Assembly: GCA_963854835.1 (NCBI GenBank)
Contig: OY978526.1
Location: 43,563,140-43,627,139, forward strand
DNA length: 64,000 nt
Origin: Megamerina dolium
Taxonomy: Eukaryota > Arthropoda > Insecta > Diptera > Megamerinidae
Direction of reading: 5' to 3'
Positions 25,601 through 37,254 of the stretch are shown here, in pieces (the first letter of the stretch is position 1; each line of letters opens with the position of its first letter). The notes below the pieces were generated by a model that searched no databases, was not told the origin of the DNA, and saw nothing but the letters and a program-made list of their open reading frames with translations. Made by a program: the position numbers and the translations under genes.

Positions 25601-27279
25601 AATGTAGATGCAACCACTCGATTTCGGTTGTTGTTTAAATTCTTCCAAAAAAAAAACATTGTTACTGTCCAAACCATTTGGATATTATCTAAAAAAAACT
25701 ACATAAAGGGCACACGATTTGGAAAACTTTAAAATATTCGATATCGCTTACAACACATTGGAATCCTCAGCCTCACGGTCTTCTAAGCTTGCGTAGCAAA
25801 TATATGTACATATAATGCTTGAATCGGAAATGATCCTTATTATGCCCTACACTCAAAGTCAAAGTTAGTTTTACTTCAGAATTGATATATTAGAAAATGG
25901 ACGTAATCGAATGAAAACCAGGACTATCTCCCATACAAAAGTATGTTGTTAAATGTGTTTGTGTTGAAATGAATTAAATGAAATACTTGTAGCTCTTGAA
26001 ATAAGATGTTCAAAACAGTTCCCTGTTCTTATTAATTTTACACGATATGTAGCTGAGTAGGCACATTGTAAATACAAACTTCACAAATGGTATTTTATGT
26101 GATAAACGGACACAATGTGACGCCATAGATGAAACACACCACAAATTGTAGTTAGCTGTATTAGCGGTAGTCAAAATAAAAGCCATTACAATGATGCACG
26201 ATGTGTCGAATATAGCCACATACACAACCTTTTTCGTATGTGTAGGGACAAACTCGAAATGGCATGTTGTTAGCACATTGTTTATTTATACAATACGTAC
26301 ACATATATAACTAAATGAACTATAGTGGGAGAAAGAAACGTTTAAATGTAGCATTTGCAATAAAATTTAAGTTAAACAAAATTGTAACAGTACAAGAAAA
26401 TAAAAGTAAGAATACATAAAACCAAAAGAAAGGTGGTAGTTGCATAAATTTGCTTCTGAATTACAGAATACATACTTTTTTCGTTAATACCCAATAAACA
26501 ATTGAGTAAGCATAAAGATATAATGCTTGCAGTAAGCTTATATACAATAAAAGTGTGAACAATTTCCAAAGCATGCTTGAAAATCGATTGCAAATCTATT
26601 AATTTTACAAGTGATGCCACACATCACTTGTTATTGAATTGTGCCACTCTTTAATTTCAATAAAGACCAGAGTGCTACTCGATATTCTTTCTTTGAATTG
26701 ATGAATTAGTTTAATTTCGTAAATTAAAAAAAAAAATTAAAATTATTGTTTTGATCTCCACTTCGCTAATAAATTTAGACGCAATAAATAAGAAAAAGTA
26801 TTCGAATTACTGAAATAAAACAAAAAACTTTGGTTTGTTGGGTTCTTGTTCCTTACTCACTGAAAGCCATTAATATTCTGTTCTAGTCAAATTGTTCGAC
26901 ATCAACTTCATACAATTCACTTTAAGTTAATTGAAAACAAAAGTTAAACTAAATTTGCATAATATTGTCCTATGCCATGCTTTTACAGATCACCGTCTTC
27001 TGTTTCTTTCTTTCTGTTCTTTCCTTAAGAAAATATTTATTCAAGACTACATACAGAAATACATATGCATTAAGTAAAGACTAGTATAGAGAATATAATA
27101 AAGTAATTAATTTTTGTTAAAATAAGTAAGCACGAAAATTTAGATTAGATCGATAGTTCTTAAGCGTTCATTGGTCGGCAAAACCTAACTCATTTGAGCA
27201 CACGCATTTTCCATCAGTCATTGTTTAGAAAACAACGAAGCAACAAGGCCAGCGGCTGTCTTCAATTTTCTCTTATGTA
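19691..27279. other. Long element-poor part of the sima intron
   Basis: About 7.5 kb with no recognisable transposon or gene. It contains a GA run at 19907-19923, a TG run near 20937-20950 and a TTTG repeat near 21825-21860. All open frames are short, AT-rich and without motifs. If the intron holds regulatory sequence, this uninterrupted block is one place to look, but nothing in the sequence alone proves it. Confidence 0.6.
21825..21862. repeat. TTTG microsatellite
   Basis: About seven tandem GTTT units followed by two imperfect TTTGG units. Confidence 0.9.
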
Positions 27280-28469
27280 CGAGAGCGGTCCAGAACTACC
27301 CGACCTAACAAAGAAAACAACAAATTTGGGAACATTTTTCTTTATTTCTCAGCATAATCTCCTTTCAGCTCTATACACTTTTCCCAGCGATATTCTATAA
27401 CTTCGATACCCTCTGTTTATAGTATGAATTGTGTAGCACTTCTTCATTGTTTGCAAATCTTCTACCACCAAGCCATTTTTTCAAATTTGGAAATAGAAAA
27501 TAATCCGAAGGAGCCAAATCTGGCGAATAAGGTTCGTGCTGAAGCAATACGAGCTTTAACTAATTGATTTTTACCATCGCAATAGCGGATGTGTGAACTG
27601 GTGCATTGTCTTGACGACACAACACTTTCTTTTTTGCAAAATGCGGCCTTCTTCTTTAAATTCGTCACTTAAACGCTGCAACAAATTAACATAATACTCG
27701 CCGTTGAATGTTTTGCCTTTTTGAAGATAATCAACAAAAATTATCCCACGTGCATCCCAAAAAACAGACGCCATAACCTTGCATGCAGATGGAACTGTCT
27801 TCGGCTTCTTTGGACACGATTCTCCCCTTTTAGTCCACTGCTGTGCCTGCTACTTTGTCTCAGGTGTGAACTGGTTGACCCATATCTCATCCATGGTTAC
27901 AAATTGACGCAAAAACTCGGCTTTATTACTGTGAAACATCGCAAAACACTCTATGGAAACATCTTCAAGACGTTGTTTTTGTTCTATTGTGAGCAAACAC
28001 AGCACCCATCTTGCACACAGCTTCTTCATCTCCAAATTTTCGGTCAATATACGAATATACTTTTTGAAATGCCTTTAACTTCACCTAGCTCACAACCGTT
28101 TCTGCCGTAGCCACCTCAATTGGTCGACCACTACGGTATCCGTTACGGCAGCTCGTACGACCTAGTTTAAACTCTGCCACTTAATATTTCATGGTCGTAA
28201 ACGAAGGAGTAGACTCCCCCAGAGTAGAATCTAGTTCGGCTTTAATATTCGTTGGACTGAGATCTTTCAAATGAAAGTATTGAATTACATAACGGTTAAC
28301 AATTTTTTCCATGTTTACATATTCACTGGAGTCGTTAACTTTCGATGGCTCCAAAAACAAATACTAAACAACGTGGCGCCTTGAAACTTAAAACATGTGT
28401 TTTAAGGTTGCCACTTGCTATTGTCGCCATCTATATGTCAGGTCGGGTAGTTCTGGGACCGCACACAGC
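27280..28469 (-). mobile_element. Mariner, decayed longer copy, family 1
   Basis: The terminal repeats match those of the 12100-12969 element: CGAGAGCGGTCCAGAACTAC on the left (TA at 27278-27279), and GGTCCCAGAACTACCCGACC as the reverse complement of the right end. The outermost bases at the right have drifted (CCGCACACAG for CCGCTCTCG), so the end is uncertain by a few bases. It is about 1.19 kb, close to full length, and keeps C-terminal regions missing from the 12.1-kb copy. Confidence 0.85.
27420..28313 (-). pseudogene. Mariner transposase relic (irritans-like)
   Basis: It begins MEKIVNRYVIQYFHLKDLSP at 28313 and is broken by stops and frameshifts. Recognisable pieces are KLCARWVLCLLTIEQKQRLE, VTMDEIWVNQF (the usual Trp context altered), MASVFWDARGIIFVDYLQKG, NGEYYVNLLQRLSDE, an SRQCTSSH region that corresponds to QDNAPVH in another frame, and a KKWLGG-like region near 27470 in another frame. 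It reads as the same protein as the 12.1-kb copy, with independent damage. Confidence 0.82.
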
Positions 28470-28639
28470 TAGAAATTATATGCATGAATAAAAATCATCG
28501 CCAAAAATACTTGATGATTTCAAATTTAGAGTATTCCTCTGTCTCCAAGAACATAAACGAAGGTTTTGTAGGACAGCTAAACAGGCATGGTATTGAAGTT
28601 TATTCCGTCCATTGCATAATTCACCAACTCTAACTTGGC

Positions 28640-30505
28640 TCTATATTTTTAAGCAATCAACAATGAAGAGGGAGTTGGAAAGACGCGAGTGTGAGGAGAT
28701 AGAGATGTGTACCGACAAGAATGAGACTCGAAAATTCTTCGAAAAGATCAAGCGCCTGAGCGGAGGTTTAAATCCCGGAGCCTCTTCTTGTCGTGATGGA
28801 AATGGGAATCTGGTTACAGGTGTCCAGAGTGTACTGAGCCTATGGAGGGAACACTTCTCCACGTTACTGAATGGCGATGCTACGAACAATTCCGCCAGTG
28901 GAGGAGATTGCCCGATAACCCCAATTACAGATGATGGTGTTGATGTTCCACCACCCAACTATGACGAGGTTTAAACGGCCATTTTAAGGCTGAAGAACAA
29001 CAAAGCTGCAGGTGCTGATGGCCTGCCTGCCGAGTTGTTTAAGACCGGAGGCGATGAGCTGCTCACCCGCATGCATCAGCTCATAAGCAGAATATGGTCG
29101 GATGAAAGCATGCCTGATGATTGGAGGCTCAGTGTTCTCTGTCCTGTACATAAAAAAGGAGACCCCACAATTTGCGCCAACTACCGTGGAATAAGTCTCC
29201 TGAGCATCGCGTACAAGGTTCTATCGAGCGTACTGTGTGAAAGGTTGAAGCCTATGCTCAGCAACCTGATTGGACCTTATCAGTGTGGCTTCAGACCTGG
29301 TAAATCCACCATCGACCAGATTTTCACACTGCGCCAAATCCTGGAGAAGACCCAAGAAAAACAGATCGACACACACCACCTATTTGTTGATTATAAAGCC
29401 GCTTTCGACAGTCCGGTAAGGGATTACCTCTACGCAACAATGTCTGAGTTCGGTATTCCTGCAAAGCTCATTCGACTTTGTAGAATGACACTGCATAACT
29501 CCCGTTGTGCAGTGAAAATTGGGAAGGACCTCTCCGCACCGTTTAATACCGAACGGGGTTTCAGACAAGGTGATTCGTTATCGTGCGACTTCTTCAATCT
29601 TATTATGGAGAAAATAATACGAGCTGCTGATCTACGACATAATGGCACTATCTTCAACAAAAGTGTCATGCTGTTGGCGTATGCCGACGATATTGACATA
29701 ATCGGCATGAACACGCGAGCAGTCAGTGCAGCATTCTCAGAGTTGGAAAGAGAGTCGCGTCGGATGGGTCTCACGGTGAACGAGGGCAAGACGAAGTATC
29801 TAGTGTCAACAAACAAAGAGTCCCGGCGTCTTGGACAGCACGTCACTGTTGACAACTACGCTTTTGAAGTAGTAAGGGACTTTGTCTATCTTGGAACCAG
29901 CATTAACAGCAGTAATGACGTCAGCTTGGAGATCATGCGTAGGATAACTCTTGCTAACAGGTGTTACTTTGGGCTGAGTAAGCAATTGAGAAGTCGAGCC
30001 CTCTCTCGAAGAACGAAAACTACACTCTACAAGTCTCTCATCATGCCTGTCCTAACATATGGCGCTGAAGCCTGGACAATTTCCACCTCGGATGAGCGAA
30101 TACTTGGAGTTTTCGAGAGAAAAGTCCTACGCAAGATCTTTGGACCTATTTGCGTTGGTGGCGAGTACCGAATAAGGTACAACCATGAGCTGTACGAGCT
30201 ATATGCCGATATTGACATAGTAAAGCGCATCAAAATCCAGCGGCTGCGCTGGCTAGGTCATGTCGAGCGAATGGAAGAACACGCTCCAGCTAAGAAGGTG
30301 TTATGTTCAGAACCCGCTGGAGGACGACGCAAAAGAGGAAGACCAAACCTCCGGTGGAAAGACCAAGTACTGGAGAACCTGACGGCGCTTGGAATTTCTA
30401 ACTGGCGCCAGCTAGCGAAGGACAGAGATGGCTGGCGAAGCATGTTATTTTCGGCCTAAATCGATATTCGGTTGTTATGGCCACATAAGTAAGTAAGTAA
30501 GTAAC
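28640..30505 (+). mobile_element. RTE-like LINE, 5' truncated
   Basis: The element keeps the reverse transcriptase part of one ORF and the 3' end. After the stop codon at 30457-30459 come about 25 bases and then the tandem tail TAAGTAAGTAAGTAAG. Short tandem repeats in place of poly(A) are typical of RTE-clade 3' ends. The 5' end is estimated from where protein similarity begins. Three other degraded copies of the same family lie at 42860, 51650 and 61680. Confidence 0.82.
28663..30459 (+). pseudogene. RTE-like reverse transcriptase with one in-frame stop
   Basis: A single frame runs from about 28663 to the stop at 30459, interrupted only by a TAA at 28972-28974 (NYDEV, stop, TAILRLKNNKAAGADG). 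Motifs in order are KNNKAAGADGLPAELF, DDWRLSVLCPVHKKGDPT, NYRGISLLSIAYKVLSSVL, YQCGFRPGKSTIDQIFTLRQ, LFVDYKAAFDS (catalytic Asp), GFRQGDSLSCDFFNLIME and LAYADDIDIIG (catalytic YADD). C-terminal landmarks are VLTYGAEAWT and LRWLGHVERM, ending with GRRKRGRPNLRWKDQV. The endonuclease domain is missing because of 5' truncation. Composition is less AT-rich than the surrounding DNA, as expected for a recent insertion. Confidence 0.88.
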
Positions 30506-30683
30506 AATGAAGTCATCAAAACTCTACAGTACAGTATTTACATGATAGTGACTAGGAGGATAATATTTTACCCAATTTTTTTTTTAATAATCATTTTCAA
30601 AACCTCTTAATTTTTCCCTTTATCTGATTATTCAAATTTTCCAAAAACTTCCGTTGTTATTGGCCAAACGATAATCCTATAAG

Positions 30684-31025
30684 TGGGTAACGTAGCTCAG
30701 TGGTTAGTGTGTTGGCCTTCTAATCTGCAGGTCAATCCCCGGCTGATGCATAACAAATTTAATATCGAAAAGATTTTTCTTTCGAACGGTACCCACCTGT
30801 CGGCAATCAATTGGCAATTCTTCCGACAGTAACAACTTGCCATAAAAAGCTTTTAAAAGAACTCTGTGACAAAGCTCAGAAAAAGTGATGTCACAAGGGT
30901 TCTGCCGTTCGGAACCGGATAAAATAAGTAGGACCCTTTAATGCTGTCCAAAATTTAACATGCACAACAGTAATGGAAGAGAAGCTCGACCAATAAGCCC
31001 TTCGGGGCTTTAAGTGCCACATATT
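30684..31025 (+). repeat. tRNA-derived SINE, copy 2 (best preserved)
   Basis: The head resembles a tRNA. GTGGGTAACGTAGCTCAGTG contains TAGCTCAGTGG at 30693-30703, an A-box match, and GGTCAATCCCC at 30730-30740 is a B-box-like element at usual spacing. An unrelated body follows (TCGAACGGTACCCACCTGTC; CTGCCGTTCGGAACCGGATA). The 3' end is GGGGCTTTAAGTGCCACATA followed by an A/T-rich tail. It is about 340 bp. SINEs are non-autonomous, transcribed by RNA polymerase III and moved by LINE enzymes. A match to 16553-16895 in inverse orientation supports a dispersed family. Confidence 0.8.
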
Positions 31026-33734
31026 TATTTTTATTTTTTTTTATATTGCTAAAATATTGGAAACTTTTTTTAGGACAGTTTTAAAGACTTGAAAAATATG
31101 CAACATTTCAATCTCTTCAATTGTGATGTGATTCGTTTAGAATCAATAATCCTACAAAATACTGGAAAAACTTGATTACTGGTCGTTATTTCCTTACTTT
31201 TGTTGACTATGAAATATGGAGATGAAGAGTCCTTTTTGCAATAATATTCTTGTTTACTGAGAAACATCATTATTAATATGTTGAATGGCAATGTACTCAC
31301 TCACTATCTCACACATACACCCATTCCCATTTCCATCTGATTATCTCAATTTTAATTTCATTTTGAATGAAATATATTTTGAAAATGCTCGCATTTTATT
31401 CATTAATTCACATTCTACGAATTCCCCATTAGTATACTGCTATTTGCGTAGCACCTGCAGAACACATTACATTACAATTTTAATTAACTCAATTTAAGCA
31501 CATTGAGAAGAGAACAAAGTGAAAGCAGAACAAGAGCAAAAGTAAATGAAGACGAATAGAAGACATCATTGTGAATTCAAATAATTCATCAGCAAAAAAA
31601 AAAATCACTTACGATTTGTATCTATATGAACAAGTGCGGGTATGAGTGTGGATGAACATGCTTATAACTTTGTAGTTTCTGTTTTTTATACTATGAATAT
31701 TAATGTTTGATGCATGTTGGCAGGATACAATACAATAGTAGCTAATAATGAATTGCAAAGAAAAACTTGTTCTCTATTTGAAACTTCCTGCAACAGGAAA
31801 TACACTAAGTGGTGGGTGAATTAACGATAATATAATGGCGACATTATAATTCCAATGCAACATTTGGCAGGACACCTTACCCTCATCGTTTTACAGTTCA
31901 AAATATACTTATTCATTATTTTATAAAATAATCGAGAAGGTCGGTACTTATATGATTCGATAGGACATCCATTATGAAATTGTATATGCATAGCACTATG
32001 TATATGTGCGACTAAACACCTTTGAATTGCTTTTCTATATGAAATATGAATCCAAATCGCTGGATAACTATTGGGGACCTACGTAAGTAATTAAAACAAC
32101 AACTATAACAAGTTGCTACCGAGAAGAGATGCTTTATCTTCGTATAAAAGTAAACATCAACTTGCAACTTGAAATAAGAAACAGAAGTCACACTCCAACA
32201 CCAACACAGCAAATCTGTGGATATACACAAAAAAAAAAATACAGTTAAATTAAACATGCTACTGCTATGTCCAAATAACTAATTGTACAAAGCAAGTCAA
32301 ATAAAAAATTATATGTATTTAGCGCAAGCTGAGTTGAAGAACAGTAAAGAAAAAATTGTTAATTCTTTTGCACAAAGCAATTGTTGCAGAAGTTAGCTTG
32401 CACAGATTACGTGTAACACCACAATGCACAGCATGCGCCAAAACGAAACAAAAAGCCATTAAACTTTTACCTAATAAAATTGCAATTGGCGTGTCAATAT
32501 GTACGTACTATCAGCCAACGCAAACAACCTCATCAAGAGCAGCTATAGCAACAGCTAGAACAAATGATAACACATCAACACTTAATTGTTGTGTTAGTTG
32601 GGGGTGAATCATACTGTTGTAGTTTATTATAAATTGTTATAGTAGCGACGACACCGGCAGCAGTTGTTGCAGGAAGTTGAAGCAATTATTTTCTCTTGTT
32701 TGTACTCATCTTCATTACTTCTTTTAGTTCGCAATGCAGCGAATTTTTTCACTCGATCTTTAAGCATGTACATCACTTTTATTAAAAAATTAAGCAAAAA
32801 ACAATACATAAGAAGTTACTTTTGCCAAGAAAAACAATATAAAAAAGACAGCAACAAACATGAGCTAATGATGCTTGCATTTTTTTTTTCTCATTGCTGT
32901 TGATCTTGCTATTACTATTGGTTTGGCGATAAAACTAACACCAGCGACACGAACTGAAATGTTGCAATACCAAGTTTTGTTCCAATTTGTTGTTCTTACA
33001 TGCTGCACCATATAGTAGGAAGGACAACAGTGGCAATAACAATTTTAGTGTTTTATGTTTATTGAAAAAGTCATAAAATACCAATTTCTGCATGTACACA
33101 GTGTCAGACAGACAGACAGACAGATAGACAGACACATTCAATTGCAGTAAAAAAGTACTTTTGTTGATGAAATTTTCATATGTACCTCTACCTACTACAC
33201 AGACGTTGTACAACTATAACTATAAAATGAGTAAATTTCAAGTGAAATTGCTCATGGAAAATCAACAGTAAATATATTTAAAAATAAGTATGACAACTCA
33301 ATGTAATAAAACAGAAAGCGTTAAGTTGGAATGGACAGAATAGAGTGATATTAAAAGTTGAACAGAAAAGAAAAACACAAGAATTCATATTGAAAATCAT
33401 AATCTGAAAATTTGGGCAAGTCTAATCTACATGCATATATGCATAAGCTTTTCATAATATATTGGTAATATTTCCAAGTTCAATAAATAAATCATTGATA
33501 GCCATATATGAAATTTAAACGATGGGTGCGACCAATTGAACAACTAACACTTCTACAGAGAGATAGTGCCCACCTGATAGATACAAAGCAATTGACAATA
33601 TACATTTATCGAACGGACTAATAGCAGTGTTCAAAATTAACACACACCACCATCGAAAATCTATCGCTAAAATGTTGAACTATTGAATTTGTGTTGAATT
33701 TATTGAACAGATTTGTCCAAAAAAAAAAATTACC
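31026..33734. other. intronic DNA
   Basis: AT-rich DNA with a CAGA microsatellite at about 33102-33130. No gene or mobile element recognised. Confidence 0.55.
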
Positions 33735-33987
33735 TTACAGTCGGCTGGGGCCGACCAAATTATACCCTGCATATCCGCATATCCATCTGTTTCTTTTATT
33801 TTCATTTGTTTCTTTTATTTCTTTATTGGTTTTTAAGATTTTGTATTTGAGCCCCATTAAGAAGTGGTCGTGGCATACTGGTTTTATGCCACATTATATC
33901 CGACTACGATACTAATGTATGTGTCAATTATGGTTGTCCTAGAGAAAAGATTGTCCAAGTTATAACTGTTTCAATTTAAAAGACATT

Positions 33988-34742
33988 CAGCCCGATTCTG
34001 AATAATAATTCTCCGGGAATTTTTCCCCTCTTCGTTATTCTTGTATTCTGAATATAAATTCCCCGGGAGATTTTCCCTTTTCCCTTTCCTCCAATTCTAA
34101 ACGAACTTCGTAATTGGGAATTTCTTCCCTGGGAAAAAAGTAGGCATTATGAATAAATTATTATGAGTAAATAAAAGGGGAATTGTGATGACGTTTATTG
34201 AAAATCTGCAAGATAGTTCGATGCAAAAATAGAAGGATTAAATTTTTTTCGTTGAAAATGGAATAAATGTTATTTATTTTTATTACAAATATTATTATAG
34301 CATTATTCTTACTTTTAGGTCAAAAACAACAAATAAATTTCAATTTGAAATACTACTGAACACGATGCAATCGCACCCGGACATTGCACGCGGTTGCTAC
34401 AAAGAAAACAGAGAGTAGCTGCACAGATTTTGGCTTACAAAGTTTCCGGCAGTTCAAGCAGATATGCCATTGCTTCTCTCGCTCCTGCTTCTCTGCTAGT
34501 AATCTAAATGCTATGCTGTACATACTTTTGTACTGTTTGTGCACGATAATAGTACTATATTGTTCAACTTTCACAAATTAATTGCACTTTCTTGATCATA
34601 ACAAAGCACAATAAAGTGAAACAACTGTCTTCGAAAATTCAAAATTCTGTTTCCCTTTTTATTCTGTTCCCTGATTGTTTAGAATAGGAGGAATTTATAC
34701 TCGGGAAAGATCAATTTGCCCGGGGAAAAATTTCCAATTTGT
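33988..34742. mobile_element. Candidate non-autonomous DNA element inside copy A
   Basis: The repeat is interrupted by about 750 bp with unusual CCCGGG-rich ends. The left end has GATTCTGAATAATAATTCTC then CGGGAATTTTTCCCC. A second similar unit starts near 34045. The right end reads CCCGGGGAAAAATTTCC, an imperfect inverse of the left. There is no coding motif. Ends and class are uncertain. Confidence 0.4.
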
Positions 34743-35231
34743 GTGGGAGCTACTATAAACAATGGGCGTGGCTGGCCCATTTTTTGTGAGTCTAGTTGCT
34801 CTTACAATACTAACCTATACCTTAAATCTGGTTGTTCTACGCTGAAAAGTTTGTAAATTAGGGCGGTTTTAACTTTTTTTTAATTTCCGCCACTTTGAAT
34901 GGAATCCCCAATAGGAAGTGGGCGTGGCACATTGAGTTTTGGCCAGATTATTTATACCATATTAATCTAAGTGTTAATTATGGTTGTTCTAGACAGAAGA
35001 TCGCCGAAGTTACAGCTGTATCAATTTAAAAGAAGTACAGACATTATATATGGGAGCTAGTCTAAAAAGTAGGCGTCGCTTTGAATACTTGGTGTGGGTG
35101 TGGCTATTGACCGATCATGTCCAATATCAACCCCCTCCGTACCCTTGGATCATAGGTAACTTATGCCAAATATCGTAAAAATAGCTCAATATTTGCTCAA
35201 GTTATCGTCCGAACCAGCCAGGAGACGGAGA

Positions 35232-35266
35232 GACGGTCGGACGGACGGACGGACGGACGGACGGAC
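35232..35266. repeat. GGAC microsatellite
   Basis: Eight or so tandem GGAC units within dispersed repeat copy A; copy B at 55380 has the complementary GTCC units. Confidence 0.9.
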
Positions 35267-35409
35267 ACACATCGTTAAATCGAAAATATAAGCGACGCTG
35301 ATCACGAATATATATAATCTTCTATATCTCCGGAGATTCCTTCAAATGGTTACAAACTTCTGGCCGAAATGAATATACCTTGCATATTACATTATGCAGG
35401 GTATAAATA

Positions 35410-36733
35410 TGTTACTGTTTTGCTAAAACACATCCAAATTTTAAATTTCTGCTAGTATTAAATAATTTTGTCATCATTACTACATTCATGGGCGATATAT
35501 TGGATAGCTACTTCAACTCACATTGACCTAAACCTAAACTTGTAAATATCCTCATATAGTAGGTATACGTATATATGTAAGTACAATTTGGTGTCTTGAA
35601 AGGAGACTTAAAAAGAGTGACTGCCTCTACTACTTTCAATGACACAACAAGCATCATCATAATGTGAACGATTTCCACATAAAACACTCTTCAACGAGCA
35701 TAAATTTTATATTCTCTGATTACGATGCGACAGCAGTAATAATAACAGCGATGACAGTAATGATTATAATGATGATGCTGATGATAATGATGATTGCTGA
35801 AATGGTAGCAACATACTCAAGAGCAACCTCATCAACACCAACCAAATAAGAATGCAAAAAAAAAAAAATAAAGACGACAAATTTATGATGCGGCTAAATG
35901 CGTATCGCGTAGTTGTGTACGAGAGTGTGGCAACATTGCAAGCGAAACCAGCCAAAGACAAAATACCGACAATCATGATGACGTTGGCGACGTCTGCTGC
36001 TGTCACTTGATTGCAATACAGAAATGAACAGAAATGAACATTATCATCATCATCAATATGAGTGACAATGACGACGGCGATGGCGGCAATAGTGATATGT
36101 ACGATAATATTGTCCCAAATGAGTGATAGTCGTACAGATGTCAAACCAAAATATGTAGGTACTTTATATAGTGTGCATCTCATTTGGAATATCACGCTGA
36201 CTATGTTGACTGCAATTGTCATTTAATATAATGCAATAGTAGCTGCATCCAAATTGACGAGTCACAAAACACTCTTTAACTTGCACAATATGACAATTGA
36301 CATAAGTACGAGCACATATGAATGAAGTATGCAGACACAACGTGCACATAAATGCGTTCACAAGCAAACCTAAACTAAATATGTATGTAGTTAGTATACG
36401 AAGCGTTTAAATACTTTAATCTGACAAATATATGTCTGTAACAGCAACAACGGCAGCATTTGATTCAACTACACTAAGCAAGCATCGATAGCTCTCAGCA
36501 TGTCATAGGTGAATGCACCCATTGATGTGCGAAAATCTGTAAAATCTTCCATACACAACATGTCCTGGCCAAAAGGAAAGAAAAAAGTTACTTTCATTTC
36601 TACAAACTAAAATATATTCCTTATTTCCTATTATACTCATATGTATGTGTGGCTTGCTGTTTAAGCGACAATCAATTGCTACTTGTAATTAGTTATGGAA
36701 GTAGTTACAACAACAACAAAAGAGTTTGACTTA
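35410..36733. other. intronic DNA
   Basis: AT-rich with ATG/ATC-rich microsatellite-like stretches near 35750-35800 and 36040-36100. The 152-codon open frame on the minus strand here is made largely of such repeats and shows no family motif. Confidence 0.55.
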
Positions 36734-37254
36734 TAGCCCTGACAGACGACAGCGTTAATCCGGATTAACGATTTAATTCGAATTAACTCGGGCATTAACT
36801 GCAGCTAATCCGCATTAACTCCACGAGTTAATTCTCAAAATTAAAGAGGATTAGGGCAATTTTCGTTGGCAACACTGCTGAAAAATTTCTATTGTGAATT
36901 TTTTCTCGATCCAACTTACAAAACAATAGGTATGTTCGCTTATAAAAAACTTTCAACAATTATTAACAGTTTTCGACATGAAAAGCGTTGGCGAACAAAT
37001 AAATCCAGCTGTCAATTACGAACTGTGAATGTCAATTTGCAAGTTTCTCATAGTTTTTAGTTCACGTACTTCTTGTAGATTTTCTCATATCGAGAGTGAC
37101 AGATGACAGAAATTGATAGTGATAGTAAGTAAGACCTAATGAAACAGCAATCAGCTGTTTAGTTAATTCTCAATACTGCCATCTGTCAGGTTAGTATTTT
37201 ATTCGGATTAAGTGCGTCGTTAATCCTGATTTACACTGCCGTCTATCTAGGCTA
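36734..37254. mobile_element. PIF/Harbinger-like MITE with TTA target duplication
   Basis: 521 bp flanked by TTA on both sides (36731-36733 and 37255-37257). Terminal inverted repeats match with a few differences: left TAGCCCTGACAGACGACAGC then GTTAATCCGGATTAACGA, and right (reverse complement) TAGCCTAGATAGACGGCAGT then GTAAATCAGGATTAACGA. The inner ends are rich in GGATTAA/TTAATCC motifs. There is no transposase inside. A 3-bp TTA (TWA) duplication is characteristic of PIF/Harbinger, hence the class assignment. The element must have been mobilised in trans. Confidence 0.75.

Larger units (their letters stand above)
33735..35407 (+). repeat. Dispersed repeat, copy A, interrupted by an insertion
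   Basis: Starts CTTACAGTCGGCTGGGGCCG and contains repeated GTGGGCGTGGC motifs, CCAATATCAACCCC, a GGAC tandem array and GATCACGAATATATATAATC. It ends with TTATGCAGGGTATAA. An inverse copy lies at 55290-56625, sharing the GGCCGAC/CTTACAGTC end and the GGAC-type array. Repeats with this look (GGGCGTGGC, GGAC runs, GGGTATAA) are common in dipteran non-coding DNA. I cannot assign the class with certainty. About 33988-34742 is a separate insertion. Confidence 0.65.

Noticed and set aside
30484..30503. GTAAGT repeats as splice donors
   Set aside because: They are the tandem tail of the RTE element on the strand opposite to sima.
30684..30760. Functional tRNA gene
   Set aside because: Arms do not pair properly and a long non-tRNA body follows; a second copy with the same body shows it is a SINE.
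33102..33130. Possible CRISPR-like or satellite array
   Set aside because: Simple CAGA microsatellite in eukaryotic DNA; no spacers.
35764..36222. 152-codon minus-strand open frame
   Set aside because: Composition follows ATG/ATC microsatellites and hydrophobic codons; no start context or family motif.
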